Assembly (NCBI GenBank): GCA_946406115.1
Contig: OX291558.1
Location: 18,654,205 to 18,718,204 of the forward strand
Direction: 5' to 3'
DNA: 64,000 nucleotides
Source of the DNA: Apoda limacodes
Taxonomy: Eukaryota > Arthropoda > Insecta > Lepidoptera > Limacodidae
The position numbers and the translations under genes are program-made. Under the pieces are notes generated by a model. It was not told the origin of the DNA and did not search any database. It saw only the letters and a program-made list of their open reading frames with translations. Position 1 is the stretch's first letter; every line of letters begins with the position of its first letter. Below are positions 1-10,947 of this stretch, one piece after another.

Positions 1-545
1 TGGAGTTGCTTGAGTGTGTCATGCTCTCTCAAAGTGTCTCTGCGGTGGTGGCGTGTGTGTCGGGTCGTTACGTTCCCCAGAACATGGTTGAGCGAAGCGA
101 TGGCTGATTCATGTGTCATACTCGTGAACGGGTGCCGCCTGTGGAGGCTGGTCGGCACTTGCAAACTTCTTTGTATTCTTAGTATTTAGTCTTACTTTTT
201 TGTTTTGTTTATTAATACTGTAAGACATTGATTATTTCTTAGTGATGAATACATAAACTGTCTTTTGTTTATATTAGATACTTTTTTATGTTGTGCTTGT
301 GCTTTATATTTCATGTTTTTTTATGTTTGTAATAGAAACTGTCCTTTTATGATAGGGAGGGCATTTTCCAATATTTTAATTGGAAGCTGTAAGAGAAAAA
401 GAGAAAAGAATTGCCCTTGCTGAGTTTCTTCTCAGTACAAGGTCTCCCGCCACGTAGACTTACGAACCGATGGCGTACTGACATTCATAAGTGCTCAATT
501 ATTGTAGCCTAAACTGAATAAATTATATTGAATTTGAATTCGAAT
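1..545 (+). repeat. 3' end of a non-LTR retrotransposon
   Basis: The segment around 418-545 (a TGAGTTTCTT motif, then TCTCAGTACAAGG, then AATAAATTATATTGAATTTG) has the layout of a LINE 3' UTR with a short repeated AATTTG-type tail instead of poly(A). The LINE at 48625-50680 has a comparable 3' UTR (GAGTTTCTTGCCGG). The more GC-rich first 150 bases may be the decayed end of the coding region, but no open frame is kept. The element is cut by the window edge. Confidence 0.5.
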
Positions 546-840
546 TTATAGCTTCGCCATGTCCGTCCATCTGTCCGTCTGTATGTCTGTCCGCGGCTTA
601 GCTAGAAAGCTGTAATTTAGCATGAATATACTTATTACTTAGGCCGGTAAAGTGGTAAACTAAAATTCTTTTTAGTACCTAACCTGCACATAAAGTGGGG
701 AAGGTTTTTTTTCTCGTCTACCCCAAATTGTCGTCGGATAGCTCGTTTAGAATTAAATATTAAACTTTAAAGTGCAAATTGTTGTTAGAGCATATGTGAC
801 GAAATTAAAAGGAAAGCTATCAAAGCTAATTAGGCTTTCT
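546..840. repeat. dispersed repeat (family J)
   Basis: A CTTCGCCATGTCCGTCCATC start and a GTCTGT-rich stretch near 560-600 resemble interspersed repeats common in Lepidoptera. There is no open frame. Borders are uncertain. Confidence 0.3.
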
Positions 841-844
841 CGTT

Positions 845-990
845 TCAGCCGGAATACGTCCACTGCTAAACGTAGGAATCCCCCATTTGTCTCCCCAACG
901 GCCGGTCCTGAGCTGTTGGCTTTTAAGGTCGTTAGTAGCGATGGATAGCAAGCGACTCCTTGCCGTCTCGGGCTATCGGCAGTTACAAGC
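845..990 (-). pseudogene. RTE-type LINE C-terminal remnant
   Basis: The plus strand reads AGCCGGAATACGTCCACTGC followed by an ACGGCCGGTCCTGAGC block. It is a diverged copy of the segment at 13036-13390. In both, the minus strand encodes the end of an RTE-like reverse transcriptase ORF (the part running into a WTS-type end). Only a short decayed fragment remains. Confidence 0.4.
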
Positions 991-2002
991 TTTAAAGCGT
1001 TATTGTACTTTCTACTTCGGAAGAAAAAAATATGTAACTATAATATTAATAAAATAATTTATTTAGAAAATTGTGTAAAAATGTAAAATACAATTCCTTC
1101 AGCTTCGTTCACATTCAACATATCACAAAAAAAAGTTTTATTTATTTACGATTAAAAATTCATTCCAGCTTACACATCGTTCGTTGCATCGAATTCCTAA
1201 GCACCTATTCATTTTTCGAGGAAGTGCTAATGAAATATTAAAATTGCAAAAAGAAAATAAACCTACTTCCCCATTTATGTTCTAAATTAACTAAAATAAA
1301 AATCGTGTATCCCGTTTAACAACATATTTTTGATAAATATGATGTTATAATCAGAAGCACCTCCTCAAATCACAATACTTAGTATCTAAAATAAATACTT
1401 ACGTTTTAAAAATTAACTTTAAGATTTAAAATGTTTTATACTAATTTTACAATAACTTTTTAATACTTTTTCAAGTGAGATATTGGAGATTAAAAACAAA
1501 TATCATTAATAACAAAAAAATAAGGAAGGAATAAAGCAGTCTTTTTATGGAAATAGAAGAATGAAATAAAAAAATATTAAGTGGTATAACTATGTTGTGT
1601 CCTTTTTTAGAAAAGTTTATATCTTTTCGAAAAGGAATGGTGTTACGAATTTAAAAATTAATTTTCCTTTTTCAAGACCAAATTGAAATTGTATCTAAAT
1701 CTATCAGCAAATAAATAAAAAATATTACCCAACTATCAAAACTTCGTAGATGTGATCTTTGAAACCAACAGAGAGTCATATAATTTAATACGATGATTTT
1801 AAACCTATATTTTTCGTATAGGTTAGTAGAAAAACCATTAATAAATCTATTATAGTCATATTAATGGTTTTTCAGATAACGGACGCTCAGAAAGCCCTGT
1901 TAGTGATTTCCAATGACCCAGGAAATTTCGATAATTAGTTCTATAAATAGTACAAGGGCAAATAAGTTTTACCAGATACAACACTAACATAGTATTATTG
2001 CC
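986..2002. other. AT-rich sequence, no feature seen
   Basis: Very AT-rich sequence downstream of the ZP gene. I see no open frame, tRNA or clear repeat. A TAATGGTTTTTC motif near 1862 recurs inverted near 1832, but is too short to interpret. Confidence 0.5.
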
Positions 2003-2008
2003 TTTATT
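2003..2008 (-). promoter_or_regulatory. candidate poly(A) signal of the ZP gene
   Basis: On the minus strand this reads AATAAA, about 145 nt downstream of the ZP gene stop codon. It is the first canonical signal after the stop and lies just beyond the far end of the MITE at 2015-2139. Actual use is inferred. Confidence 0.4.
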
Positions 2009-2014
2009 TGTATG

Positions 2015-2139
2015 TTCAGTGCAACAATCTTTTCTGACCTAGTGGTGAAATACAAAACTACATACGCCATATTGAAATGGCGTAAACTTCCAAGACAAAC
2101 GCGACTGTACACCGGGTAAGAAAAGTTTGCTGTACTGTA
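2015..2139. mobile_element. short inverted-repeat MITE in the ZP gene 3' UTR
   Basis: The left end (2016-2039, CAGTGCAACAATCTTTTCTG) is inverted at the right end (2114-2139; its complement is ACAGTACAGCAAACTTTTCT). A second copy with the same ends is at 31779-31895 and a single end is at 24467-24496. The element starts about 14 nt after the ZP stop codon, so most of the likely 3' UTR is MITE sequence. No transposase is encoded. Confidence 0.6.
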
Positions 2140-2152
2140 CGCGTAGTAAAAC

Positions 2153-2505
2153 TTAAAAAGCTCTAGGATATGGCCAGTTATTGCTGGAAGATGAATGATG
2201 ATCGAAATACGGACTATCAGTTAACAACAACTTGCTACCACTGAGACCAGAACTAGAACTTTCGCTTGACGAGAAGAAACTCTTGCTTCCAGTGTAGAGG
2301 GAGAGGGACGTATGCAGAGTATCTCTTCCAAGTCGCCGTCGCGCTCTTACTAATGACACAAAGGCAACAGCAATCGCACAAAGGAATATGACACCTAATA
2401 TGCAGAACGCGAGGGCCATTTTCCCGGGTGATAAGCAAATGGTTTTATCCCCTGGTGAGAATCTTCTAGCAGTTTCATCTTCTTCGCTTTCCATCCTTCT
2501 TGAGC
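2153..2505 (-). CDS. ZP gene last exon (membrane helix and tail)
   Basis: Acceptor TTTTACAG|GC. Encodes residues 396-512: an acidic juxtamembrane stretch, the hydrophobic helix around LAFCILGVIFLCAIAVAFVS, the stop-transfer RARRRLGR, and a Ser-rich tail ending PYPRAF, then TAA at 2153-2155. Confidence 0.86.
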
Positions 2506-5500
2506 CTGTAAAAGTTTAAAAAAAAATAATAATTATTTTATTGCTTTTCTGTTCTTAGAAGAATAGGGATAAGAATAATGACACAGCTTCAGTAAAATGA
2601 GAATCTTTTAATTATGCAGGATCTACTTCACTTGTTGCACCTACTGCTCCTAGCTGTTGTCATATGACCATAAGACAAGTCAGAGGCCTAATGGGCAGCT
2701 TAAAAACTCTGACAGACGAGTGACCACTAGCTCGATAAGATCCACCAATACGCTTTGTGGACTAATCCTGTTTCAGGTATAGGCCTGTACCCCTGCAGTA
2801 TAATAGCTGAGGTAACGATGTACTTCGCTTGTTAATTATGGTATTCTTAAAAACAAATTGTCATAAAACGAAGATCTCTGTTTTAAAGTTTCCTTCTTAA
2901 TCGGCGTTGTGCACTTTTTTTGGAATGGGTAAAAAATGTTGAATTCTTTAGGACGAATAAAAAGTAAGATGAAATTGGGTTGATGAATAGATGAAAGTGT
3001 GGATTACACATGTTAAAATGTTATATCCAGGTTGTATGTTTTTGAAGTGAAAACTTCAAAAAAGGACAATTCATAGAAAATTTGTAAGACGGAACTCGCG
3101 TCAGATTTTTATACTATATCACGAAGCAAACTGAGTAAACGAAAAAAATTTAAAAAAATTTTGCTATCCGTACCTATAAGTTAAGTAGTTCTTTTTCCTT
3201 TTTTAAACAAATTCCAAAAAGGAGTAGGTTTTCAATTTGGATGTTAATATTTTTTTTATGTATGTTCGGACATAACTCCCTCGTATATAGACGATTTTGC
3301 AAATTTTTATTTTTATTTAAATGGGTATACTTCCGAGGTGGTCCGCTATTAATGTATAGTACATTTAAAACTTAAACTTTTGGTCAAAAAAAATAATTGG
3401 TGTTAATTTGGAACTGGTGAAACGCCTTTTATGTTGAAGATTGTACACAATTTGTTTCTAGTATGGATGTTTTTAGTGTACGAAAAAGCAATTCGTCACT
3501 TAAAAGTAAAAAATAAAAGCTTTTTGACAAAAAAAGACGGTTTTATGCAAGTGAAGTGTGTTATAATCTATAAGGTACATAGAAACCAACTTCAAACTGT
3601 AATTTAGATCCGATTTTTGGAAATAAGTAATTATTTTTACCTTTTTAGGCCATCTTTTGAAAGCCGGTTGTTTTTATTTTGCTAAAAAGTTTTTTAAGAT
3701 TTGATGTATTCTAGATATGAGAATTAGTAACAGTGTTAATCGTTAATCGATGAGTTAAAGAATTAGTAACAGTGTTAATCGATGAGTTAAAAAATTTGAC
3801 TCACCTCTTATAGAAGCTTCACCTTCTAACTCAATATTTGGCGCAAATACTTCAATGCTGTTATGCACCTCCAGTCTATCAATAACAATTCCTTTACCAT
3901 TTTTATCTAGACGAGCTCTTCTTAGTAATCCATCTCTGGCTTGCTGAGGCTTTTTCAATATTCTACAATCAATAGAAGGGCAGTCTCCTTTACACAATTC
4001 GATACCACATGTTAGATGCAACTTTGCCCTATCAGGAAACTTAAAAGCTGCAAATGTGGTTATTGCATGTTGATAAGTCATTATATTTTTGAACATCAGT
4101 TCTGGGTCACTTCTAACTAATTTCAAATTGCTAGTCACTTCAATATTCTTCTTAGTATCGATTGGTTCTAAATCTTCTAGATCAATTTCAGTACCTTTTG
4201 GATTGTGACGGTGGATCGTAGGCTTGCTGAATATAGCCTCATCTATAGGACAACCCATTTCGTCTAAAAGATTTTGCGATGCTTCTCCGAGACCATCGTG
4301 TGCTATGCAATTGGTTATGCGAAGGCCGACGCCGACTGAAAATCGAAAAGTTTCTGCTGGTTAAAAAGTCTTATTGTAAATACACTTGTAAGGAGTTTTT
4401 CTCTCTGACGTTTTTCAAGGGTCGATGAGATAGGTGCTACCAATATCACGAGGTCTGTATGAGTACATTATTTTAAAGCAAAAGACACTTCTCGATTTTT
4501 ACATCGTTCAGGAAGGCAACGTCTGTCGGGTTTGCTAGTATCAATATACTATTATCTGAGATTTGGGTGTTCATCGCTTCATCTAATACCTTTAAACGAG
4601 CAATTCTTGTATGTATATGCTCCAACGATTTTCATGAAATTTAGTATGCAGGAGGTTTGGGGGGCGATAAATCGATCTAGCTAGGTTGCATTTTATACAA
4701 CGTCGTTTTATCCGAGTTTTTAGTCAATGATAAACTGAAAAATATGATTCTGCTTGACATCTATTGGCGAGTAGTTATACTATTTTTACCGATACAGCAA
4801 CACTAAAGCTGCTTGACAATCGATGGCGTTGTTAAGCAACACTAAAGCTACTTGACAATAGATGGCGTTGTTAAAAAACGAGCACAGCTCGGTCGTCCAG
4901 GTACTAACTCAATAATAGCTGAACGGATTGCTAAAGGATAGATATATAACACATGCATAAAATCGCAGGGTACAGCTTGTTTAAAGAATAACCATACCTG
5001 CGAACTACACCATCCTAACTAAAAAGCGAAATAAAACCTGTTAAATAGTATGTTTTATTATTTCAGCAGTACTGTACTGTAATAACCTGATTGTCAACTT
5101 AACGTCTTTCTTTTATAAGAGAATGTTCAGGGGTCTCACCGGGCAGAGTGCATTGTATCAGGAGGCGTGTTGGCTGTCCCACTTCGACGGATGCAGGCTC
5201 AGTTGCCTCTAGCGCCGGCGCCAGCTCCATCCACGCTCGTGCTGACTCGAGCAACCACTCACGCTGTTCTACTTCAGCTGGATTCACCCAACCTTGCCTC
5301 GTACGACCCGTTCTGATAACAAAGAATATAATTTTAAAATTGTACATTTCAAATAATTATTTTATTTTATTTTATTTTAATCCTTTATTGTATGTACAAC
5401 AAAAAACATTACAAGAAATTATAATTCTAGAAAAATAGTAGTAGTAAGGTCGTACGTATCTCTAAAAGAAATTTCTTCCCTAAAAGAAATAACGTATACA

Positions 5501-8500
5501 AAATAAAAAAAAACTGTTTCTGAGTGTTCGAAAGCACAGATAGGCAGACAGACGGAACACATGAGTGACCTTATGAGGTGTAATCCAAAACATTTTATTT
5601 TTAAAATTAAGGTCAGTTACACAAATTTCTCTGAAGCTTAGAGTCAGTTTCGTACTCTAGTTTTTCGTACCTAGCCTTTTTCGCTTGCCGTCCGATTACT
5701 TCCCGCAGCTTATCATTGATCACGGTTTCGAGAGCCGAGCTGTTAATGCGCATCGCTCGAGGTTGTAGTTTGCACCTGAAATACATATTAAACGTATGTT
5801 ATAACTTTGTTACAATAATAAATAATCGAGAATATTTCACACAGTCACAGACTATATAATAGTCAATATTTTTTTTATTTTTTAAATGCTTTGAATTAAT
5901 AAAAACTTTTTAAGGAAAAAAAAAACCGGCTTCAAAAAGATGCACTAAAAAGGTAAAAAATATTTTGGAAATACCTATCTAAGTTATTTTTTTGTAGTCG
6001 GTGGTGGCCGAGGGGTTTAAATTTCACTTCACGTCCCACGTGGCGGAGGTTCAAACCCCGGGTCGGCGTTTACCAATGAGTCTTTGCTTAATTTCTCAAG
6101 TACATTGATTTATTTATTCACACCACTGGCTTTTCGGTGAAGGAAAACATCGTGAGGAAACCTGCATACGTCAAGAAAAAAAAGACGTATTTGGAGTCCA
6201 CAATCCGCACTGGGCCCAAGTGTAGACTATGGCCCGAATCACCCTCGCTTATGCCGTGCCCCAACAGTGGGGAAGTATGAAGGCTGGCAACACAAGAAGT
6301 AATTATTTTTACCTTTTTAGTGCATCTTTTTGAAGCCGGTTGTTTATTTTGTTAAAAAGTTTTTTTCCAATTTTTTTACTCGCGTTTGACTATTTTAAGT
6401 GATATATATTTGTGTACTCGCCTTTTAAGGCCCTTTATCAAAGCATTCATTAAATCGCATAAAATCCGCCATTTTGATTAGTAAATTTTATGTACGCAGT
6501 CTGAGAGTGACAACTGTGACGAATCTAATACATCAAGCCGTTTAGCCTACAAAGCGTGATAAAGAAATACATATTTTACATAAACCTTTAAACGAGCAAT
6601 TCTTGTATATATGTATAAATATATATATATCTCGGGAACGGCTCCAACGATTTTATGAAATTTAGTATCTGAGGGATTTCGGGGGCGATACATCGATCTA
6701 GCTTTTCGTTTTATCCGTGTTTTTAGGCAATGATAAACTGAAAAATATGACTCTTCCTAACATCTATTGGCGAGTAGTAATACTATTATTTTTACCGAAA
6801 CAACGATAAAGCTACTTGACAATAGATGGCGGTTGTTAAGCTAGTTGACAATAGATGGCGTTGCTCAAAAAAAGAGCGAAGGTCGGTCCTCCAGGTACCA
6901 CAAATGTTTTCATAATGTAAGGTTAGGTTATAGACAAAATGTTTAAGCGTTAGAAACATTAAATGGTATCATTAAAGAATTACCATTTGTTTATCTTACA
7001 CCATAACCATCAGGATCGTACAAAACTGCTATAACTATTTAACCTATCATTGTTTTTCATATTACAGGCGTAAGCTGTATAAAAAAGTTATGCAACGCAT
7101 GTAGTATTTGGTGTTACAACACTCTTAATTGACTCCGTTGCAGAGCCAATGACGTTAATTAAGTTGAACCACAGCCTTATGATATATAAGCAATGCTAAT
7201 ATAGCAGATTTATAGCAATAAAAATTATAGGGAGTTAATGAAGATCTTCAAACAGCTTTTGACGCTGCAGGCCGAAACAAGCTTTAATGTCATAAGTATA
7301 TAACCTCCGTGCTCGACTGCAACTCGCAAGTGACCGACTTTTGTAATTGTCATTCATTTATTTAGACTAATCAATCAAATTTCAAACGAGGCAAATGCTA
7401 TTTTCGCTGTGGCAGGTTAGAAAATGAAACTTATAATGAACCTAAATCGACATGTATATGTAAACCTTGAAGTCCAATATAATTGACACAAAATTGACCT
7501 TTATATATTTTTCACGTACTCACAAAACGGCGACCATATGGCATTTCAGGCATTACGACAGTATACAGTTGTTGTAAGTAAGTATGGACTTTATACTTTT
7601 TTTGGTAAAATGTTTGCCATGTTTTCCACTTTCAAACCGCGCCCTCGGTTCAGAAACAAAGCATATTTTTTGTAAAATAAACGCTATTAATTATTTGCTA
7701 ATAATTATTTATTTTTTAATTTAGGTTTTATTAATCATAAATATGAAGTACGTCCACAATGAAGAAATGCAATGTAGTTATGGTTTTCAACTTTTTGCTT
7801 TTGTTTCTAAACCAATCATCGCGTTGTTCCAAAATATTCGAACTTTGCATTACTTTGTTTCACGCTCGTAGCAAAAATCGATTTTACCCACTATTTTTGA
7901 ACAGCAAAACCACCCTTTTAGTGCTGGATACTTACTTTACTGACTTCTGGTGTGATAGCTGCTGTACTCTCATGCAACTGCACTCAAGCTGTGTAAATTA
8001 TGTAAAAACCTAGTGTACATAAATCAACTACCTGACTAATATTTCCTGGTCTGACGATTGCTGCAGCTGTCGGTCCATCTGCACGATCAACTCTACATGG
8101 TGGTACAGTTTTTCTTCATCATCAGGTTCAGCAGACGTCACGTTTTTTGGAGAGGTCCGAACCCCGCACGCATTTGATGGCAGATGGAGAATAATTTTGT
8201 TGTGTTGGTTGCCTGGAATGTGACCATTCATATGTGTAGAATTAGCGTTCTGCTCAACGGTTTTGGATATTATTAGGAGTTTGTCAAGCGAAAGCATTTA
8301 CAAAATATATAATGTAGTAGTTATATTTTAATTCCTATTGCCAAAAAATGTGTCAACATAAAAAAAATAATTAAACTTACTTATTATATACTATAACATG
8401 TTTTGGATATTACCTGCTAAAGTTACATTGTAGAGCATGATATTTATTTATCTATTTTCTTACAAGTAAAGTACATGCAATTATGTGGGCTACGTTACGC

Positions 8501-9281
8501 CCTTTAGCACCTACTTGTATATGCATGCTCTATTTTTTATTTTAGACAAATAAAACACGTTCAGAACAGTTTTAGTGAAATGTTTTCTGAATTAATTATA
8601 CCTACTTCTTGCGTATACAGGCTGAATATAATATTTTTTTCGAGTGTAATCCGTGTGCCATAATCAAGGGATTGTTGTGATCACAGTTAAATTAAGATTT
8701 ATGTCTGTGGTTGTTATGACCTTAAAAACGCAAATAAAAACGAATTTAAGTTTGAGAAACAAAACTGAATATTAAAATCGATTTTAAGAAGGACCGAAAA
8801 ACTACAAATTCTGCCCTTTGAAGGCATTTTGCATATAGAGCAGCCTTCACAACGTTCAACTTAAAAGAGGTAGGGCACAGTGAGAACCTACTCACTCGAA
8901 TAAGCCGCCTGAACTGGGGAAGTACCTCCTCCTTACACGGTAAACACAAACTACATATTTTTCACAAATTAATAAAAGTAATGGACAAAAGTGTGAAAAT
9001 GTAAAATCGAACTATAGGCTTGGGTGTCAAGTCTAAATAGGTCTAGAGTTAGACTGCTATAAAAACAAAAAAAAATAATAAATACCTTTAACCTGACACT
9101 CTCTTGCGAACTCCTTGCTAAAGACAATCCCTTTAAACGGTTGCTCCATTTCCAGATGTACGGTGAGCGACTCCCGGTCGCAGGTGGTGGTCACGGCCAG
9201 CACGCGATTGCTGCGAGGTTGCTGTCCCAGACTCAGAGCCACCAGGCACGCCAGCACGGCCAGCTGCAGTGGGCGCCACAT
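2153..9281 (-). CDS. single-pass ZP domain protein (six coding exons)
   Basis: Coding exons are 9281-9086, 8212-8032, 5775-5671, 5312-5140, 4335-3805 and 2505-2153: 1,539 nt, 512 residues plus TAA. Every intron is GT-AG and all phases join. Residues 1-19 are a signal peptide. ZP-N cysteines are C34, C62, C81 and C127. The ZP-C part has C215, C228, C247, C328, C333, C337 and C342, with the family-typical TNC-AHDG and DE-GCP motifs. RRAR at 357-360 is a furin-type site, 426-448 a membrane helix, and 449-512 a Ser-rich cytoplasmic tail. The family (miniature, dusky, piopio and others in flies) builds apical extracellular matrix under cuticle and polymerises after cleavage before the membrane helix. 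I cannot say which paralogue this is. The ATG at 9281 follows a possible splice acceptor (CACCCAG), so a 5' UTR exon may lie upstream. Confidence 0.88.
2640..2828. repeat. dispersed repeat (family G) in ZP intron 5
   Basis: Shares ordered blocks (TCAGAGGCCT, AGCTT-AAAACTC, CCACCAAT, AGGCCTGTACC) with the copy at 53715-53935. The layout resembles a LINE/SINE 3' tail common in Lepidoptera. It sits in the last intron of the ZP gene. Confidence 0.45.
3210..3360 (+). repeat. dispersed repeat (family I) in ZP intron 5
   Basis: AAAAAGGAGTAGGTTTTCAA followed by a T-rich stretch and CATAACTCC. A related copy is at 16318-16500. Borders are approximate. Confidence 0.4.
3620..3700. repeat. single arm of the CCGGCTTCAAAAAGATG MITE
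   Basis: The block ATTTTTACCTTTTTAGGCCA, then CTTTTGAAAGCCGGTTG, matches the right arm of the inverted-repeat element at 5901-6367. Only one arm is present here. Confidence 0.5.
3718..3790. repeat. short direct duplication near the exon 5 donor
   Basis: GAATTAGTAACAGTGTTAAT plus CGATGAGTTAAA occurs twice in tandem. The second copy ends about 15 nt before the donor of exon 5. The first copy has an extra 7-base TTAATCG. Confidence 0.8.
3805..4335 (-). CDS. ZP gene coding exon 5 (ZP-C core)
   Basis: The largest exon (531 nt; residues 219-395). It starts with VGVGLRITNCIAHDG and contains the GCPIDEA motif, the FAAFKFPDRAKLHLTCG strand, the LCKGDC cysteine cluster and the RRAR cleavage site (357-360). 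Acceptor TTTTCAG|TC, donor AGAG|GTGAGT. Confidence 0.88.
4589..4905 (+). mobile_element. dispersed element (family B) in ZP intron 4
   Basis: Starts CCTTTAAACGAGCAATTCTT and ends GTCCAGGTACT. Other copies are at 6583-6898, 36871-39900 (split) and 52348-52649. Near its end it carries a tandem pair of about 40 bp (GCTACTTGACAATAGATGGC plus GTTGTTAAGCAACACTAAA). No protein is encoded, so it is a non-autonomous element of unknown class. Confidence 0.6.
5140..5312 (-). CDS. ZP gene coding exon 4
   Basis: Encodes residues 161-218 plus one base: Trp-containing linker, the WMELAPALEATEPASVEVGQ segment and C215, the first ZP-C cysteine. Acceptor GTTATCAG|A, donor CCG|GTGAGA. Confidence 0.82.
5671..5775 (-). 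CDS. ZP gene coding exon 3
   Basis: A 105-nt exon with acceptor TATTTCAG|G and donor GCTAG|GTACGA. It completes R126 and gives C127, the last ZP-N cysteine, followed by a basic linker (INDKLREVIGRQAKKAR) between ZP-N and ZP-C. Confidence 0.8.
5901..6367. mobile_element. inverted-repeat MITE split by a SINE (ZP intron 2)
   Basis: The left arm (5901-5962) and right arm (6301-6367) are inverted copies about 60 bp long, including CCGGCTTCAAAAAGATGCAC and TAAAAAGGTAAAAA. The space between is mostly the SINE at 5995-6289. A solo arm lies at 3620-3700 in intron 5. Confidence 0.7.
5995..6289 (+). mobile_element. tRNA-derived SINE (family C)
   Basis: An A-box-like GTGGCCGAGGGGTTTAAATT near 6004 and a B-box-like GGAGGTTCAAACCCC at 6045-6059 form a tRNA-type RNA polymerase III promoter. 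A non-tRNA body follows (GGAAAACATCGTGAGGAAAC). A second copy is at 41795-42133. It lies inside the loop of the MITE at 5901-6367. Confidence 0.75.
6583..6898 (+). mobile_element. dispersed element (family B) in ZP intron 2
   Basis: Same start and end as 4589-4905. An ATAT-rich insert lies near 6610-6630, and the terminal tandem pair has a shortened first unit. Confidence 0.6.
6899..8031. other. remainder of ZP intron 2
   Basis: AT-rich intronic sequence. A plus-strand open frame of 84 codons at 7759-8013 has no recognisable motif and looks like chance. Confidence 0.5.
8032..8212 (-). CDS. ZP gene coding exon 2
   Basis: Encodes residues 66-125 plus two bases: the NQHNKIILHLPSNACG segment with C81, then the run toward C127. 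The acceptor ATTCCAG|GC was chosen because it is the only one nearby that restores the frame from the exon 1 donor AAAG|GTATTT. The donor is CAG|GTAGTT. The open frame continues upstream of the acceptor, so the 5' border is less certain than the others. Confidence 0.8.
8213..9085. other. ZP intron 1, no feature seen
   Basis: AT-rich intronic sequence without a clear repeat or conserved exon. Confidence 0.5.
9086..9281 (-). CDS. ZP gene coding exon 1
   Basis: Encodes residues 1-65 plus one base: start ATG, signal peptide MWRPLQLAVLACLVALSLG, and the start of ZP-N with C34 and C62. The family-typical PFKGIVFSK segment is present. The donor AAAG|GTATTT is close to consensus. An alternative donor CAG|GTTAAA, with a matching acceptor before AACGCT, would stay in frame, but gives a less typical ZP sequence. 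Confidence 0.85.
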
Positions 9282-9550
9282 CTGGGTGCACCTTTATACA
9301 TCAGCAAAAGCTTTCGCTATACTAGCATTCTGTAGAAAAATTTATTCCTTCAAAATTGTCTCAATCTGGTTAAAAAGTATCCTATGCACAGGTCTATCAG
9401 TGTGCCAAATATTGACCAATTCTGTTTACTCGTTTGCCTAGCGTGATTCACATAGTAGAGTAATTTCCATAACAAAAAAATTAAAGCGCAGTTAATAAAA
9501 AGCAATAGGTATAGTACATTATGATACAAGTGAGCTAATAAGTTGCTCAT

Positions 9551-10170
9551 TAGGCCTCATACACGATGACAGCGGGGAGCGGGCGTGGCGGTCTAGTGTT
9601 TTGAGATAGTGAGACACCGCTCGACTGAAGCAAGTCGCTCGTGTGCCACTCCCCGCTCCGCTGCCATACTCGAATGTGCAGTCTTCTGCTCGTTTTTAAA
9701 ATTGATTTCTCTGTCTTTTTGTAGTTTCAGACTTTGAAAAAAACATGGCTTACTACATTCTTTAACTAGTAAATAACTGTGTTTGTTTTAAGATATCTAT
9801 TAAAACATCGCTTTAAAAAAATAACGTCCGAACTTTCTCTTCTTTTTCTATTTTTAATTCATAACTCCTTCTCAATTATTAGCGGGAACATAATTTATTT
9901 TATAAAATGTAAAGTAACTATTAAGCTAGAAAATTACTGTAATAGAATATTTATATCTAATTTTATTTAATAGTAATTATTTATTTTCCAAACTATCTAT
10001 AATATATTTTTGCCACGGAAAATGAGCTCTATTTGAGATTAACATTGTCGATTTCAGCATAACGCCCATAAAGAATATGTATATGCACGTTGAGGGGCCT
10101 CTTAAGCTCCATATATTTAAACGCGCCGCTCGCCGCGCCGCTCCCCGCTGTCATCGTGTCTGAGGTTTTA
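9551..10170. mobile_element. inverted-repeat (MITE-like) element upstream of the ZP gene
   Basis: The left end (9553-9582) contains ACACGATGACAGCGGGGAGC, inverted at the right end (about 10138-10166), and CCTCA also matches. Both ends are GC-rich inside AT-rich DNA. There is no transposase frame and I found no clear target-site duplication. It begins about 270 bp upstream of the ZP ATG. Confidence 0.6.
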
Positions 10171-10947
10171 CAGACGAGCTTGTGGGTTGCGTATTTTAGC
10201 AGAGAGAGATTTAACAACACGTTGGATTTATTTTCCAAAAATAATAACATAGTTTATAGGCATAATTTTTTTTTACGTAATATAATAAAAATTGAGTTAA
10301 GTAAAAGTCACTTTGTTATTAAAGTAGAGTAGAGTTCGCATTATGAGCAAATGTATTGAAAAAGAGCTTTATTTGCGCATTGTAAAACAATTTATTCTTA
10401 ACTTTTGAGGCACGGCACTCTAAAATAAAAACCATCCGCACCAGTTACAAAATACCTGAGATCTAAGTTACGCAACATGTAAAAAAACTTAGATATAAGT
10501 TATTGTTATTTTCAAATACACGTAAAATGCTTATTAATAATCATCTCCCGCATGCTCGCGTATAGTTCTGCAGTAGACGTGAGTCACATTGAACGTAATG
10601 ATCTAGTCGATAATATTTCTATAGTAATAATTAGTTCTACTCTCATAGAAATGAGCTATACTGTGAATGTAATGTAATTAACAATTTAAGTACCTAGTAT
10701 ATTCTTGTTACCAACTTGTACGTCAGAAATAATGTCAATGGACGAGACTGGCGCGGGTGTCTAAAATACAGGCACCACCTAGTTAAGATGCTTGTGGTCA
10801 TTCAATAGGATAACGTTAAACTATGTACTTATTCCATCAGCTTAAACCGATGCTCCAATGTAACATATATACGTGTGTATTGTGTTGTCTATAGATTTAC
10901 AAATTAATTAAATAAAAATTAGTTCAGCAGCAAGTACATCACGTGCT
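10171..10947. other. AT-rich sequence, no feature seen
   Basis: No open frame, RNA gene or repeat recognised. Confidence 0.5.

Noticed and set aside
5148..5438. 96-codon plus-strand ORF over ZP exon 4
   Set aside because: Shadow of the coding exon.
5995..6065. Functional tRNA gene
   Set aside because: It has A- and B-box-like motifs, but no foldable acceptor stem with a normal anticodon arm, and a SINE body follows.
9286..9296. TATAAAGG just upstream of the ZP ATG as a TATA box
   Set aside because: It is only about 10-15 nt before the ATG and next to a likely splice acceptor, too close for a TATA-driven start.
9115..9441. 108-codon plus-strand ORF over ZP exon 1
   Set aside because: Shadow of the coding exon on the other strand.
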